Below are positions 19,253-30,700 of a stretch of DNA of 64,000 bases, piece by piece. Source of the DNA: Tritrichomonas foetus (taxonomy: Eukaryota > Parabasalia > Tritrichomonadida > Tritrichomonadidae); NCBI GenBank assembly GCA_001839685.1, contig MLAK01000815.1:124001-188000 (forward strand), written 5' to 3'. The number at the start of each line of letters is the position of its first letter. Position 1 is the first letter of the stretch. The translations under genes and the position numbers were made by a program. The notes beneath the pieces are model-generated. The model ran no database searches. It saw only the letters and a program-made list of their open reading frames with translations, and was not told the DNA's origin.

Positions 19253-22210
19253 TTAAGAGCTTGTATCTGTTGAACTTGAGATACTTGATGCATTTTCAGA
19301 TTTCTTTGAAGAATTATTGGCCTTTTTGCCATTTTCAGAAGAATCTTTTTTATCTGATAAAATGTCTTCAAGTGATGAATTGGATGTTGTTATTTCCACA
19401 ACTTCTTTATCAGACATATTCTTGCCACGTGAAAATGTATTGTGAATTGTATTCTTTTCCATTTGTTGCTTAATTGTTGCTTCTGAATCATCAGATGCAT
19501 ATTTTTCTTCATATGCACTCTCATCACCATATGGCGAATCAACAGCTGATTCCGAAAGATGAACAATTTCCATAAACACTCTTTCAAGTGATGATGAAGA
19601 GCATGTGAAATAAGTGAAACCATTAGTTGGATCTTCTTCACCACTTTGCATGATTTCAAACAATTCTGGAAGTGTGATTGTTGATGCGGGAATTGAATAA
19701 ATTCGAGAAACAGGTCTTTTAATATTCAACGTTGCTTGTGGTAGTTCTCTTGCAAAGAATTGATCAACACTTCTCATTGTTTCTTCACTATCATCATGTA
19801 GCATTATATCAATTTTATATTCTTTTCCAAATTTCTGCGTTAAATAAGCAGGTGATCCAACTGTATAAACATTTCCTTTAACCATGATAGAAATTACATC
19901 ACATAACATTTCTGCTTCACTTAGAATGTGGGTACAAAGCATGAATGTTTTTTCACCTTTGTGCTCAAGAATCATTTCTTGGACACATCGACAAGCGACT
20001 GGATCAAGAGAAGCTGTTGGCTCATCAAGCAAGATTAATTTTGCAGGACCAAAGAAACTCAAAGCAATTGCTAATTTTCGAACATCACCACCACTTAATT
20101 CTCGAATTGGTTTGTCTGCAAATTCAATAAGTTCCATTTCTTTCATTAATTTTTGAACAAGTTCTTCGCCTTCTTCTTTTTCAATCTGGAAAAGAAGTGA
20201 ATAGAGCTTAAAATGTTCACGTGGAGTGAGCTCCATACAAAGATGATTATTAAATTGTGGACAAATTGAAAGAACAGTCGTATCTTTCAAATCTTCTGTT
20301 TTAATACCAAAAATTTCAATTGTTCCTTCAGAGGGCGGAAGTGAACCAGTAATCATTCGAATCAAAGTTGTTTTCCCTGCACCATTTGCACCAAGGAAAC
20401 CGAAAAGACTTCCTTCTTTAACACCAAGGGAAACATCATTTACTGCAGGAATTGGTTCACCTGCTGCATTTATAAACAATCTTGAAACGTTTTCAATACG
20501 TACTGCATAATCAGCTCCTTGCCCATTTGAACGATTTTTCGATGCGTGGACTTCATCTTCCATAGCTTTCGTCTCAGATGATTGTGGATTTCTTGCTTTT
20601 TGCTTCTTAAAGAAATTTTGATAGTCTCCAAAGCTTCGTTTAGCAGCTTTTCTTTGAAGTTGGTTTCGGTTTGCTTCAATGATATATAAAAGAACACCAT
20701 AAATCACAATATCACCCCATTGCATGATTAAATATGGCATTGTGTGTTCATATTTCCAATAAAAGCCAAGACTTTCCTTTCTAGAGCCCATTCGTGAAAG
20801 AACAATAGAAAGAGCTTGATCAAGACCAATATGAGGAATTAAAGAATAGATCCTATCAAGCCATACTGGATTCAAATCCATCAAAATCATACTAATAATC
20901 ACTGCAATTAACAAAAACAAAGCTAAAAGAAGGAAAATTTGTCTTGGTGCGGCTGTTGGATGACTAAACAAGAAACTAAAGCAATATAAAAATAGAATAA
21001 ATGAAGGACCTTGGAAAACAAGAAGATACCATGAATTAAAAAGATTATCATGGAAAGATTCAATCATTCCTGCATTAAAAAGTGCCCAAACAATTGTTGT
21101 AACACCTGTCCAAATGCAGAAATCGATTAAAAGGGAAGCAAGCCAATAAGGAAAGATTTTAAGTGTGCATTGAACCATATATTGTCGAATTTCTCCACGA
21201 ATGTCACTAACTGGTTGTGAAACAATCAATGGAATGATAGTGATGAGGCCACAAACGAGAAGCATTGGTCCAACTTGACCAAATCGCATCATTGCAAACT
21301 GCCTCTGCATTGCAATGGAGCCATAAACAATATCCGGCTTATCATCTTTCACACTTTTTGAATTTTCACTATTTTCATTCAAATTTTCACCACTCACATC
21401 AATTTTTTGATGATTCTCTGCAACTTTTTGACGACTCTCTGCAACTTTTTGACGACTCTCTGCAACTTTTTTACGATTTAGATTATTTTGTTTGATTTTT
21501 TGGCCATTTTCTTGATTTGAGAGTAGATTTTGATTTTCAGTAATGTTAAGTTGATGATTTAAGTTGTTTTTAATTGAATTTTCTTCAGTTTTGATATTTT
21601 TGAGATTGAATTCATTTTCTAATTTTGATTCATTTATGACGTTTTCATTAAAAATGTTTGTTTCACTTCCAAACTCAAGCTGCCAAAGCGTGCGCGCAAA
21701 AAGCGCGTGCGCATAAAGTTGCAAATCAGTCGGCTGCTCAACTTCAACATTTGACGAGGCATTATATATAACAACGACTTTTGATGGATCTGTGACAAAA
21801 TCAAGGCCAAATGGAATGGTTAAATACATACTTTTGTTTATCTGTAAATCATATATAAATTGATGGAGATTTGTGAGATTATCGAAATAAGTAAAAGTGG
21901 GCGTCCTTTTTGTTTCTTCCTGGAACATTTCGCTCATTTTTTTAGTGATTGTTTGAATTTTTATATCATTCTCATTTCCCACGATAACGAAATCGTTTCG
22001 ATCTTGTTTGTAAATGTTGTATAGAATGGGCTTGTATTTCGGCTTCATGAGTTCGATCATCAACCATTGAACGGCAATTCCAAGTGAGGAAAAAATTAAA
22101 GTTCCAATAATTGATGTGAGAATCGATTTCAGAGAGCGTTTGACAATAATAAGTCGCTTGTAAAGGATGGCTTTAAAGTGATTCGGAGGGCAGATTGTTT
22201 TCAGCCCCAT
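19253..22210 (-). CDS. ABC transporter, ABCA-like, one membrane domain and one ATPase domain
   Basis: The product is 985 residues. An N-terminal membrane helix (about 28-50) precedes a large loop (about 55-310), a cluster of six helices (about 310-520), then the ATPase domain (565-800). Walker A is GANGAGKTT (near 603), the signature LSGGDVRK (near 703), Walker B LILLDEPTASLDP (near 725) and the switch His in CTHILSEAEML (near 758). Layout and motifs fit family A exporters, which usually move lipids; as a half-size protein it should dimerise. A Ser-rich acidic tail of about 130 residues follows. The extracellular loop holds a 7-residue tandem repeat. It converges with the receptor gene, with 202 bp between stops. 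Confidence 0.9.
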   Translation of the reverse strand: MGLKTICPPNHFKAILYKRLIIVKRSLKSILTSIIGTLIFSSLGIAVQWLMIELMKPKYKPILYNIYKQDRNDFVIVGNENDIKIQTITKKMSEMFQEETKRTPTFTYFDNLTNLHQFIYDLQINKSMYLTIPFGLDFVTDPSKVVVIYNASSNVEVEQPTDLQLYAHALFARTLWQLEFGSETNIFNENVINESKLENEFNLKNIKTEENSIKNNLNHQLNITENQNLLSNQENGQKIKQNNLNRKKVAESRQKVAESRQKVAENHQKIDVSGENLNENSENSKSVKDDKPDIVYGSIAMQRQFAMMRFGQVGPMLLVCGLITIIPLIVSQPVSDIRGEIRQYMVQCTLKIFPYWLASLLIDFCIWTGVTTIVWALFNAGMIESFHDNLFNSWYLLVFQGPSFILFLYCFSFLFSHPTAAPRQIFLLLALFLLIAVIISMILMDLNPVWLDRIYSLIPHIGLDQALSIVLSRMGSRKESLGFYWKYEHTMPYLIMQWGDIVIYGVLLYIIEANRNQLQRKAAKRSFGDYQNFFKKQKARNPQSSETKAMEDEVHASKNRSNGQGADYAVRIENVSRLFINAAGEPIPAVNDVSLGVKEGSLFGFLGANGAGKTTLIRMITGSLPPSEGTIEIFGIKTEDLKDTTVLSICPQFNNHLCMELTPREHFKLYSLLFQIEKEEGEELVQKLMKEMELIEFADKPIRELSGGDVRKLAIALSFFGPAKLILLDEPTASLDPVACRCVQEMILEHKGEKTFMLCTHILSEAEMLCDVISIMVKGNVYTVGSPAYLTQKFGKEYKIDIMLHDDSEETMRSVDQFFARELPQATLNIKRPVSRIYSIPASTITLPELFEIMQSGEEDPTNGFTYFTCSSSSLERVFMEIVHLSESAVDSPYGDESAYEEKYASDDSEATIKQQMEKNTIHNTFSRGKNMSDKEVVEITTSNSSLEDILSDKKDSSENGKKANNSSKKSENASSISSSTDTSS
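21416..21478 (-). repeat. 21-bp tandem repeat inside the ABC transporter gene
   Basis: Three copies of a 21-bp unit (CTCTGCAACTTTTTGACGACT on the plus strand; first two identical, third slightly changed) with a partial fourth copy before them. The unit keeps the frame and encodes KVAESRQ-type heptads in the loop between the first and second membrane segments. The copies look recently duplicated. Confidence 0.9.
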
Positions 22211-23948
22211 TTTTTAAAATTCAAGATTTTTTTGAATGATTTCATCTAATTCGACCTTTCTTATTAAAACTTTGTGAAGATGGAAATGATTTATAACTTT
22301 TTAATGAAATACCTGGCTAGAATCATTGAATTTATTGTGTGAATATTCAAAAATATAATTTGGAAAAACCTTTTCTCGCAATATAAGAAATACGAAAGAT
22401 TTACCGGAGCATGTAAATTGTTAGATACATCATCGCATACAGATAGTTAAGAATTTTTCAAGTCATGATTCAATTTTTGTTATTTACTTTTCTGTCCGAT
22501 TAAATCATTAATATATCATGATTTTAAGAGTGATTATATCAAAAAATATGATAATTAGTTTAATAATAATAGTTTTAATATTATAAATCTTATTTTTACA
22601 AAAATTAATACCAATTTTTGAAGATATTTCTGAATAGCAATAATCTTTAGTGTTTATGAAAAAGCGATTTTTCGAGTCAATTATCCAAAGAAAAAGATAA
22701 CGTCTCCCATTGAATTTTGTGACTTGGCAATTTTTGATCTTCTTGAGAGAATTGCATTTTTTCGAGTTCAGATCGTCCTTTCAGAATTTTTGACGGAATT
22801 TTATAATTCAGAGGTGAAATTCATTGAAAATACAGAGAAATGTCGAATGTTATAGTCAAGAATTTTACTGAGAGCTAAAAGACCGGATTGATAGGATAGC
22901 ATGCTTGAATAAAATGATATCAATCTTGAAAAGTCAAATAAACACTAATTAACCTTTTTATTTTCCAATAAAAATTGCATTTCTATCAGGTTTATATTTA
23001 ATCAACATTTATTTAAAAATATTAATTTTAAATGCTTGGATAATTCTGAAAAATAACAACATAATCAGAAATTTGCGTTATTAGTTCAGATATTAGGGAA
23101 ATGATTAAAAAATAAATATTTCAAAAAATTCAAACCCAATGAAATAATTGAATGAACGCGAATTGTTCACTTTTTTATTTTATTCAGTGATATAATCTTA
23201 CTTTGCTGATATTTTCCTATTCTTTAATAATTTCATTATCTTCAATCAATTGTGAAAAAGTTTATAAATATTCAATAATTGTATCTACTTACAATCAAAT
23301 GAATCATCAATATCTTTGCCTAAAATGCCTAACATATAGAAGAAAATCACATATAATAAAATACAGATATTGCAAATATGAAACAGTGGATATAATATCT
23401 ATAAACAAAGCATTACTCGATATATTATTGATTTTCACAACACACTATTTCATTGCTATACAATTTTGCTGAAACCATATTTGAAAATCAATTAATAAAT
23501 GGCCTAATAACTCGTTAACTATTGATACAATATCATAAAAAATGAATAGAAAAAGATCGCTAATTTTTGAAAAAACAATTCAAAATTGAAATAGATATAA
23601 ACTTATTATTAAAGTTTTTTTTTTCATATTCTAGAATTATATTTAATAAACTATTTAAACATATTACCTCTCTTTTCTCACGCAGTTTTTTTATGATGAT
23701 TAGAAAATTTGTGATAATTATATCATATTTCAGTGCTATTTGAAATCCACAACTTTTCTTTATTAAAAATTTTCGAAAGATGAAGATAGTTTTCTGAACA
23801 CTCAAAATATCATTCATACATTTTCTGATAATTTGGTTATTTCGTATCATTATGCCAATATCAAAATTTGTGAAAAAGTTAATCAGACATTCGGTTTGAA
23901 CCCATTTTTCCATAGAAAACTAATTTTATTAATTGTTCAAAAATAACC
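22211..23948. other. Long intergenic region between divergent genes
   Basis: Separates the ABC transporter and the CAMK-like kinase, transcribed away from each other. AT-rich with many A and T runs. Two frames of 89 codons (23203-23472, forward) and 117 codons (23560-23913, reverse) are open, but their Ile/Phe/Asn-rich translations look like chance. No repeat family or RNA gene recognised. Confidence 0.45.
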
Positions 23949-25061
23949 ATGGAAACGATTCCTGCTGTTATTAATGACGAATGCCCAATTGACATTCCCC
24001 TTCATTTTGGCAGATACGATTTTGTCCGGACAATAGGCTCAGGCAGTTTTTCAATCGTCGCTCTCGTCAACGAACGAGGAACCCAAAATCAATATGCGTG
24101 CAAAATCTGCAGCCGTCATCAACTCATGGAAAAGAACATCTTTGATCGATTTGAACGCGAGGTCAGAATCATGCAAAGCTTTAGACACCCATCTTTAGTG
24201 GCTCTAGAGGATGTAGTATACGACCAAAATCTGATCTACTTAATTATGGAGTATTGCCAGAATGGTGAGCTGTTCCAAGTAATTGCCGATCACGGACGAC
24301 TTGACGAAGAAATGTCTCGCCATATTTTCTCACAAATCGTATATGGAATGATATATATTCATTCCAGAGATATCGCCCATCGTGATTTAAAGCCAGAAAA
24401 CATTCTTCTTGATCGGGACATGAATGCCAAAATCACCGATTTTGGGCTTTGTCATCAAGTTGATCAAAATTCACTATTGAAGACACCCTGTGGCTCCCCC
24501 TTTTATGCACCACCAGAGGTCATTTCCAATGTGCCATATGATGGAAAATTAGGCGATGTTTGGTCGCTGGGCGTGGTTTTGTACACTATGGTGACTGGCG
24601 CCCTTCCATGGCAAGAATCAAATCAAATTCAACTTTTTCAACAGATTATTGATGCCAATTTTACAATTCCAAGGAATCTTTCGCCTGCCCTTCGTGATTT
24701 AATTTCGCGGTTGATGAGGCCTGATCCAAACGATCGCCCTCAAATGCAAGAAATCGCAACTCATCCATGGCTTATTTCTGAAGAGCAATGCATTCAAAAT
24801 CCAACACAATCTATAAAACTTGACGCTAATCCAAATGGAAAAAATGCACAATCAAATATTGTTAAACGCGCACTCATTGTGAGACCAAACGTCCAATCCG
24901 CCACAGCAAATAACGTTTCCAGCTTCGGTGGACCTCAAAAGATGTTGAATCTCATCAGGAGGGTTCCTCCGTCTTCAGCCAAAAAGAATCAAGCATCAAT
25001 GGTTCAAAAAGGAAAGGTTTCGACATCAATCGTGATGGCAAGGCGCGCTTCAGCTTTTTGA
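23949..25061 (+). CDS. CAMK/SNF1-like serine/threonine protein kinase
   Basis: The product is 370 residues with all catalytic landmarks: glycine loop GSGSFSIV (near residue 31), Lys in YACKIC, HRDLKPENILL, ITDFGLC, GSPFYAPPEV and GDVWSLGVVLYTMVTG, ending with the subdomain XI motif and HPWL near 277. The kinase domain takes residues 20-278. The motif set resembles the AMPK/MARK/KIN1 branch of CAMK. The remaining 90 residues are basic and Ser/Ala-rich with no domain I recognise, probably regulatory. The start is the first ATG and the 5' half is noticeably GC-richer than the 3' end. Confidence 0.92.
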   Translation: METIPAVINDECPIDIPLHFGRYDFVRTIGSGSFSIVALVNERGTQNQYACKICSRHQLMEKNIFDRFEREVRIMQSFRHPSLVALEDVVYDQNLIYLIMEYCQNGELFQVIADHGRLDEEMSRHIFSQIVYGMIYIHSRDIAHRDLKPENILLDRDMNAKITDFGLCHQVDQNSLLKTPCGSPFYAPPEVISNVPYDGKLGDVWSLGVVLYTMVTGALPWQESNQIQLFQQIIDANFTIPRNLSPALRDLISRLMRPDPNDRPQMQEIATHPWLISEEQCIQNPTQSIKLDANPNGKNAQSNIVKRALIVRPNVQSATANNVSSFGGPQKMLNLIRRVPPSSAKKNQASMVQKGKVSTSIVMARRASAF

Positions 25062-25446
25062 TTTTATCCATATGTGTTATTTGAAGTATTCAATTAGAGT
25101 TACATCACAATCAGATTTAAGTATTATAGTTATATTTCTTGTGATATATGTAATTTTTTTAAGGCAGGCAATCCAGTTGCCCAATACTTGATACTTTAAG
25201 ATGGAAGCTATAATAATAGCATTAATACTATTTATTATAGCCATTTTTTTTAGAAAAGATGTTTTCGTTTTTATGTTACCAGACACAAAATTAACCGAAT
25301 TGCCTAATATATTATCCGGATTATAAGTTAATCATCCTAATATTTGTATTATTAAATAAAATATATTATCCCGGAATTCTGTCTTCCTTTAAATTTGGAT
25401 TTTTGAAACATTTATAAAGAAAAAATATATTTTATATTTTATTTAC
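25062..25446. other. Intergenic region between convergent genes
   Basis: The kinase gene and the charged-protein gene end here. A 69-codon reverse frame (25077-25286) is not convincing. Contains palindromic AT-rich patches around 25305-25370 (TAATATATTATCC repeated in both orientations). Confidence 0.45.
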
Positions 25447-27576
25447 TTACATGATATTACTGTTCAAAGCTGGAAATTGCGATGGCATTTTTGACAAAGA
25501 TGCTGTTCTTTCTTGAGAATACTTATTCGAAGGATTGTTAGCTAATGAATCAACCCCATAATTTTTGGCGACAGAACTTAGTTTTTCTGACTCCGTTGAA
25601 TCAGAGCTTCTCGAGTTTAGAAAAGAATTTGACGGTTGTTCATAATCGTTTTCATCATAAATTGGATTCACTATGTTAGTATCAAGAATAATGCTGTCGA
25701 TACTACCAATATTTGGACCTACATGTTCAATTAATTGATCATCTTTTCGATTTTCATTATCATTCAAATCATGATTCAAATTTTTATTTGAAGGTGAGTT
25801 TGATTTTTCTTCTTGATGAATTTTATTTAAGTTATTATTTTGTTCCACATTTTTATTTTCATTGAATATTAATTCATTATTCGCAATTTTAGAATTGAAT
25901 TCACCAATAATGTCGACTTTTTCACATGCTTGTTTGTTGTTCTGAAAATTATCATTAGACTCTTTGTTGATACTGTTGAATTTTGTTTCTGGGCTTTCAA
26001 TTTCTTTGTTTGATGGAATTTCTTCGGTTTCTTTAGAATTGTTTTGCTTTCGTCTGGTTTTATTAGAATTCTTTTTCCTTTTTATAATATTTTTAATTTC
26101 ACTATTGTTAATTACTTCTTTATTTGATTGTGAAATGTTTCTTTTACGATGTTGGACTTCGATTTTCTTCATTGAATTTATAGATTTGGATGATTTCGAA
26201 ACTTTCCTAATATTTTCTTCTTCTTCTTTTTCATTTGAGTCGATTTGATGTTTCCCATTTTTGAATCTTTTAGAAAGTGTTGAATGTGAAATAGAATCAG
26301 AGATCACCAAGTTCAATTTAATTCGATTTAAGGGCTGATCAATGATCAATTCAACAGGTGTAAATTCAAGTTTCATGCTTTTTTCGCAATTATTTTCAAT
26401 TTTATGTATTTGAGGTGGGATTTTATTTCGATTAATTTTCTTTTTAAGATTTTGATGATTTTTCTTCTCGAAAAATGATTCTGTTTGTTGATATTCGGAA
26501 ATTAAAGTTTTTCGATGTGATTTTTGTCTCCTTTTTTCTCCTTCATTAGGTTCAAGTTCAAGAGATCGACTTCTTCTTTCACATGAAAGAGAAGATTCTT
26601 TTTTGACGTGTTTGACTTGTTCACGAGATTTCAAATTTTTTCTTCGGTTTCTTAGCGGAATGGTTAAGTTATTACTAACATCAATACTTTTTTCAGACGG
26701 TGCATTTAGATGCACTTCTGGATTTCTATTTTTCTTTTTCAGATTAGATTTTTTCACATTTGAATCTTGTATTCCCTGTTCATTACTTTTTTCAACATCA
26801 TTTTTGGAATTTATATTGATTTCTTCTTTATTTACTTTATTAATTTCTTCTTTATTTTCTTTATTGATTTCTTTATTACTATGATTTAATTCTTCATTTT
26901 CGCTTTCTTTTGTTTGTTTCTTTGGATGATTTTTCGTTTTTTTCCGATTTTTGAATCGCTTTTTTTCATGGATTTCATTTAAATTTAACAATGAATCATT
27001 TTCATTTAATTCAGCCTTTTTTTCATTTTCATTTTCTTTTTTCTCAATGTCATCAACTTTTTCATTCAAATTTTGGTTTAAATTCTTTTCAATTGACTTT
27101 TTTCGCCTTTGTTTAGAATTAATCGGACCTTTTCTTCGACTAATTCTTTTATTTGGTGGTGTTTCATTCTTTAAAAGAATGTTTTCATTTAAATTTGATG
27201 ATACTATTTCAGCTTCATTTTGATCAATCAAATCTTTCTCACTTTGGTGATTTTTTCGTGGCTTTCGTTTTGTATTTGTCATAATATTTACGTTAAATTC
27301 GTTTTCTATTTCATTAATTGGAATCTCAATTTCTTGAATTTCGTTTGACGAATAAGATTTTTCGATGTCATTTGTTACATTTTCTGAATATGTTTCATCG
27401 CTTGATTCAATTGTTCTTAGTGAATCATTGAAATCGTCAGATTTTTCATATTTCCTTAATGCGTTTTGTCTGGCATTTTTTCTTTTCCGAAAATCGTTGT
27501 ATGGATTGATGATAATGTCACCTGTTTTCATGCGGCTTCTAATTTCGGACAATCGATCCTCGATTGATGAAATCAT
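25447..27576 (-). CDS. Large charged, disordered protein of unknown function
   Basis: The product is 709 residues starting at the first ATG. Composition is dominated by Lys, Glu, Asn and Ser, with runs such as KEINKENKEEINKVNKEE and several KKKNRN or RRKKS clusters that could be nuclear-localisation signals. The N-terminus (IEDRLSEIRSRMKTGDIIINPYNDF) and a segment near residue 415 (LEFTPVELIIDQPLNRIKLNLV) look more ordered. No catalytic or binding domain is recognisable. A bidirectional promoter of 193 bp separates it from the giant helical-repeat gene. It may be a chromatin or cytoskeletal factor, but nothing in the sequence decides. Confidence 0.65.
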   Translation of the reverse strand: MISSIEDRLSEIRSRMKTGDIIINPYNDFRKRKNARQNALRKYEKSDDFNDSLRTIESSDETYSENVTNDIEKSYSSNEIQEIEIPINEIENEFNVNIMTNTKRKPRKNHQSEKDLIDQNEAEIVSSNLNENILLKNETPPNKRISRRKGPINSKQRRKKSIEKNLNQNLNEKVDDIEKKENENEKKAELNENDSLLNLNEIHEKKRFKNRKKTKNHPKKQTKESENEELNHSNKEINKENKEEINKVNKEEININSKNDVEKSNEQGIQDSNVKKSNLKKKNRNPEVHLNAPSEKSIDVSNNLTIPLRNRRKNLKSREQVKHVKKESSLSCERRSRSLELEPNEGEKRRQKSHRKTLISEYQQTESFFEKKNHQNLKKKINRNKIPPQIHKIENNCEKSMKLEFTPVELIIDQPLNRIKLNLVISDSISHSTLSKRFKNGKHQIDSNEKEEEENIRKVSKSSKSINSMKKIEVQHRKRNISQSNKEVINNSEIKNIIKRKKNSNKTRRKQNNSKETEEIPSNKEIESPETKFNSINKESNDNFQNNKQACEKVDIIGEFNSKIANNELIFNENKNVEQNNNLNKIHQEEKSNSPSNKNLNHDLNDNENRKDDQLIEHVGPNIGSIDSIILDTNIVNPIYDENDYEQPSNSFLNSRSSDSTESEKLSSVAKNYGVDSLANNPSNKYSQERTASLSKMPSQFPALNSNIM

Positions 27577-27769
27577 TTGTCAGAAATCAGAAATTTAAAA
27601 CGGTAAAAATTCTTGTCAGTAAACACACATTGTCAATTTGGGAAATATTTTGATAAGTTATTTGAACAAGTGACTTCAAAATTTTCTCAAGTTGAGTGTT
27701 GTAAAACATTTCAATTGGAACAGGTTACATTTGAAAAAATTGTGATCGTTTTTAAACGTGCACTATCTG
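27577..27769. promoter_or_regulatory. Shared upstream region of two divergent genes
   Basis: Only 193 bp separate the start codons of the charged-protein gene (reverse) and the giant repeat-protein gene (forward), so both promoters must lie here or overlap the coding ends. No motif I can name with certainty is present. Confidence 0.45.
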
Positions 27770-30700
27770 ATGAGTACGTCGATTTTATCTTCAGTATTAG
27801 ATTTGATTAAACCAAAACTTATCAAAATTTCAACTGCATTTTTCCGGAATCTTCCTAATGAATCAGATGAAATATTTTTTCTATATTTGAAAAGTTTTGT
27901 TTTTACTGACGTTTTTGATGGACGAATTGATAAAGCAGCAAAAATTGCTGCATCAACACCATTTGAAAGTTACAAAACTATTCTTTCTACATTTCCACTC
28001 CTCTCGCCAGAAGATATTAAATCTTCACCTGAACTGTTTCAACAATCAATCGCTTGTAATATTCCAGAAAGTCAATTTGTGAATCCTTATCTTAAACATG
28101 GGCTTTCATTTATTTTTTATAATTTGTATTCACACTTTGTGTTCAAATTATCTCAAAATGTTGATTTTCTGGATAACAAAAAGATAATGAATGATAATAA
28201 TGGTCAATTTTCTAACGACATTTCTTCATTATGTGAATTAATTGCTGAATTTTGTTTGCAAGACTTTTCTACCAATTTTGAATATAAAATTCAGCTATTG
28301 TTAATGAGCAAATGGTCAAATGCGGTTTCTAACTTATCTCTTCATTGTAATGATAATTCAATATATGAAAAAATGAAAACATTTCTAAATTGTAATACAA
28401 ATCGTAATATTGTATTTATTTTCTTTGCAAAAGTCGAATATCATGAATTACCAAAAGAAATTGATAATAAACTTTTGAGTATTTTTAATGAAACATTATT
28501 AAAACCAGATTTAAGTGAAAATGAATTAGAAAACTTTTCTGGTTTTTTATATAATTTATTTGGACAATGGTTTCTTATTTCTCCAGATTTATCACAATCT
28601 AATTTTATTCAATTATTGTTTCGTTCAATTTCCAATTATATAACAATTGATAAAGGAAAAAATATGTCTCTTCATCTTCTTGTTTTACTTGCAACATTTT
28701 CCGATAATCAATCTTTAATGATTGACCCAATTCAATTAATTACAAAATATTTGTTTAATTTATCAAATGTCATTGTTGTTTCCCCTTTATCTATCCTTTC
28801 TGCATTGAAGGTATTACTTCGTGGGAGAAATTATGCAATAACTTTTAGAAAAAAGAAAGAACAATTAAATTTCACTCAGTGGAAGTATGAAACTATTTCT
28901 ATTGAAAACATTGACATTATATTCCAATATGTTAAAAAGAATCTTATTAAATATTGTGATAAGCAACATAAATTAGCTCATTTTTTCACTCAAATTGCTG
29001 CTATTTCTTTAGATTTCTGGCTTGAGAAAGGAATTCCTGAGTTAATTCGTCCAGAAATCATGGCTTTTTGTAAAGATGCACTAGTTGAAACATTTGAAGT
29101 GTTATTTGATATTATTCCAACTAAAAATGTGAAATATTATGAAAAAATCACCCAGGCTGCCACAGAATATTTAATTTTAAATCTAAAAGAAATGAAAATC
29201 GAATATAATTGTCTAAAAAGTGTTTACAATATTTATCCAAACATTAACATGAAAGAATATATTTCCACTAATGAAGAAAATATCGAGCAATTTAGAGAGT
29301 TCTTAGAAATTAAAAAAGATTCGAATTTTCTTTTTCAAATTGTTCCAACTAATGATTTTCCTCTCTTTATGAGTGACAGTAATCTGAAAAAATTAAAAAT
29401 ATTTGATCTAACTCATTTTTGTTTTCATAGTAATGAGTTAATTTGTGTGATATGTGATTTACTAATTCATGAGCAAAAATCAATAGCCATTTCTGCTGTT
29501 AAGTCGCTTGAAAATATTATTCTCGAAAGAAATGACATTAATTATATTATTTTTGATTATTTACTGGAAACATTTGAAAAACATAAAGCAAATTTAGTTA
29601 TACATTATATTTGTTTATCAGCAGTGGCATATTTCTTAGATTTATGCAAAAACAATTCTATTAAGCTCAAAAATGAAACAGCTGAAAATTTCAATAAATT
29701 AATTATCTATTCTTTATGTTCCAAATCAGTTGAAATTAGAAAACTCACCTTTGATATTATTGATATTGTTAAAAATAGTTTTACTCGATTTTTGAAAGAA
29801 AAAAATGATGAAATTTCAAGTGAGGCCACAAAAAATGTATATCTTTTTGCTAGATCGGATATAAGAATAAATCGAATCCAGAAAAAAAAACTTAAATTAA
29901 ATGAAGTTTTGAAGACACGAGCATCTTCATTAATTATTTTTTATCTTTCATGTCTTGGAAAGTTTTTGTCGAAAAATGATTTGCTTGCAAAACAAACCAT
30001 TTCTTATTTTACCAATATTATTCATGGTCTAACTTTCAAAAATGATAATATATTAGCACTTTTACTACCGATGATTACAAACGTTTCACAAGAAATTAAA
30101 GAAGTTTTGAACATATATTTTCTAAATTTCGACATAAAAACCGCTTCAATTTTCTCCTGTGCTTCACCTCAACTAATTAATTACTTTTTATCCATGAAGA
30201 AGCAATTATTACAGCCTCCTGAATTTCATGTAATGATGTATTTACTTAGAATCCGTGCCAAAGAAATTGAAATCGATACTGAACCACTTTCAAGACAATT
30301 CCAAAACTATTTGATTAATATAGGAGCTCTTAAAAATGATGCACCCACATTTCAAGTTAATTCTGCTTTGATTGAAGATAATAAAAACGGAATTTTTAAT
30401 TTTGCGAATTTTACCTATAAAAAATTGAGGAAAATGGAGACGCCTGAAATACTTGGATACTTTGGATATGAACCAATTAAAAAGACATTGAAAAATGAGC
30501 AGACTAATCGGAATAAAATCATATTTTGGCTAAATCTAAGTTCATTTAATTCACAGACTGAGAATATTCAAGAAAAAACATCAAATAATTCTTCATTGTG
30601 TACTATTACAAATATTGTTGAACATAATTGTCAAAAACCGAACTCTTATAATGAAAAGTTACCATGCAAAACATTCTCCTCTATTTTTAGAAAATCATTA

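Noticed and set aside
23203..23472. An 89-codon forward frame with a CxxC pair
   Set aside because: There is no ATG at its start and it is Ile/Tyr/Asn-rich; one CxxC is not enough for a zinc finger.
23560..23913. A 117-codon reverse frame starting with ATG
   Set aside because: Extremely Ile/Phe/Asn/Lys-rich, as chance frames in this DNA are; it would also share a 35-bp promoter with the kinase gene.
25077..25286. A 69-codon reverse frame
   Set aside because: Short, hydrophobic by composition only, lies between two convergent gene ends.
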